The notes below the pieces were generated by a model that was not told the origin of the DNA, made no database searches, and was given only the letters and a program-made list of their open reading frames with translations. From JBBPZA01 sp038330095 (lineage in GTDB: Bacteria; Actinomycetota; Thermoleophilia; Solirubrobacterales; Solirubrobacteraceae), in assembly GCA_038330095.1 (NCBI GenBank), contig JBBQNQ010000110.1:1-7604 (forward strand): DNA of 7,604 nt. Direction: 5' to 3'. The translations under genes and the position numbers were made by a program. This document shows positions 6,973 through 7,604 of this stretch, one piece after another (the stretch's first letter is position 1; each line of letters opens with the position of its first letter).

Positions 6973-7604
6973 GGGCGCGCCATCCTACGTGTCGCCTCGT
7001 AGAGCGCCACGGTCGCCGCCATGGCAGCATTCAGCGACTCTGAGCGGATCGGGATGTGGACGATCCGGTCCGCCGCCGCGACGACCCGGTCGGGCAGCCC
7101 CTCGCGCTCGGCGCCGACCACGAGCGTCGCCTCGGTCCCGAGCGGGCCGGCCAGCGGCTCGCCCGCGCCGGCCACGAGCGCCACCCGCTCGCCGGGCAGC
7201 TCCTCGAGGACGGCGGCATGGGCCACGGGCACAGCGAAGATCGCCCCCATGCTGGCCCGGACGGCCTTGGGCCCGTAGGGGTCGGCGCACCCGGGGCCCA
7301 GCGCGACGCTGCTCGCACCGAAGGCGAGCGCGGAGCGCAGCACGGCGCCGACGTTGCCCGGGTCGCGCACGCCCCACAGCGCGAGGCACAGCGGCCCCGC
7401 CGGTCGCGACCAGCGCTGCTCGTAGATCGCCAGGGCACGGGTGCCCGAGCCCAGCGAGGAAGCCTGCGCCAGCAGTCGCGGCTCGACCTCGGTGCCCGCG
7501 AGCCCCTCCCCCGCCGCCACCAGCCGCTCGACCGCCGGCCAGCCGGCCGCCTGCGCCGCGGCGAGCAGGTCCTCGCCCTCGGCGACGAAGCGGCCCTCCT
7601 TCTC
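6969..7604 (-). CDS. SpoU/TrmH-family RNA 2'-O-methyltransferase (5' end outside window)
   Basis: SPOUT-class enzyme that uses S-adenosylmethionine to methylate a ribose 2'-OH in rRNA or tRNA. The visible 211 C-terminal residues run open to the window edge. Seen: the end of an RNA-binding substrate domain (RFVAEGEDLL at visible residues 5-14), then the knotted catalytic domain. Motif 1 is GVRDPGNVGAVLRSALAFGA (78-97), motif 2 LVVGAEREGL (161-170), and motif 3 IPIRSESLNAAMAATVALYE (184-203). Motif 3 usually reads SLNVSVA; SLNAAMA keeps the key asparagine. An internal ATG-like start at 7520 would remove the substrate domain, so the true start is upstream of the window. It sits directly before pheS, the position of tsnR in Mycobacterium tuberculosis and of similar methylases after rplT in other Actinobacteria. 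The family is sure, but the exact target nucleotide (23S rRNA versus tRNA) cannot be read from sequence, so no gene symbol is given. Confidence 0.93.
   Translation of the reverse strand, partial: EKEGRFVAEGEDLLAAAQAAGWPAVERLVAAGEGLAGTEVEPRLLAQASSLGSGTRALAIYEQRWSRPAGPLCLALWGVRDPGNVGAVLRSALAFGASSVALGPGCADPYGPKAVRASMGAIFAVPVAHAAVLEELPGERVALVAGAGEPLAGPLGTEATLVVGAEREGLPDRVVAAADRIVHIPIRSESLNAAMAATVALYEATRRMARP

Noticed and set aside
6960..7010. Search for a T-box, phe attenuator or promoter before pheS, and for ArgR boxes at the arg junctions
   Set aside because: pheS begins inside the upstream methyltransferase stop, and all arg junctions overlap. No leader, terminator hairpin with a U run, or AT-rich operator-like sequence is visible.

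Overview
The window is a compact, high-GC (roughly 70%), gap-free stretch in which every gene lies on the minus strand. Read in the direction of transcription (right to left) the order is: a SpoU/TrmH-family RNA 2'-O-methyltransferase (5' end outside the window), pheS, pheT, argC, argJ, argB and argD (3' end outside the window). Third codon positions are almost all G or C, and all the arg genes appear to start with GTG. The same order, tsnR-pheS-pheT-argC-argJ-argB-argD, is known from Mycobacterium tuberculosis and, for parts of it, from other Actinobacteria. I therefore infer an actinomycetote chromosome, perhaps a deep-branching lineage such as Thermoleophilia. No marker gene in the window proves this.

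Layout: 7604-6969 methyltransferase; 6972-5902 pheS; 5902-3473 pheT; 3480 (or 3489) to 2482 argC; 2485-1229 argJ; 1232-342 argB; 345-1 argD. All six junctions overlap: ATGA (methyltransferase/pheS), TGATG (pheS/pheT), 8 or 17 nt (pheT/argC), and three 4-nt GTGA overlaps (argC/argJ, argJ/argB, argB/argD). There is no intergenic DNA, so no room for an internal promoter, ArgR operator, attenuator or terminator outside coding sequence. The window looks like the middle of one translationally coupled transcription unit.

How the genes work together: the first three genes serve translation (RNA ribose methylation and the two subunits of phenylalanyl-tRNA synthetase). The next four are consecutive steps of arginine biosynthesis by the acetylated route. 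ArgB phosphorylates N-acetylglutamate, ArgC reduces the acyl phosphate to the semialdehyde, ArgD transaminates it to N-acetylornithine, and ArgJ moves the acetyl group back to glutamate to give ornithine. ArgJ makes the pathway cyclic. ArgB carries the N-terminal helix and C-terminal segment typical of arginine-inhibited hexameric enzymes, which fits feedback control at that step.

I found no undescribed system, mobile element, RNA gene or CRISPR array. The points worth a second look are small: the unbroken chain of overlaps, the choice of argC start, a strong ribosome-binding site embedded in the end of argC, a perfect 9-bp tandem duplication at the start of argB, and an enlarged four-cysteine loop in PheS.
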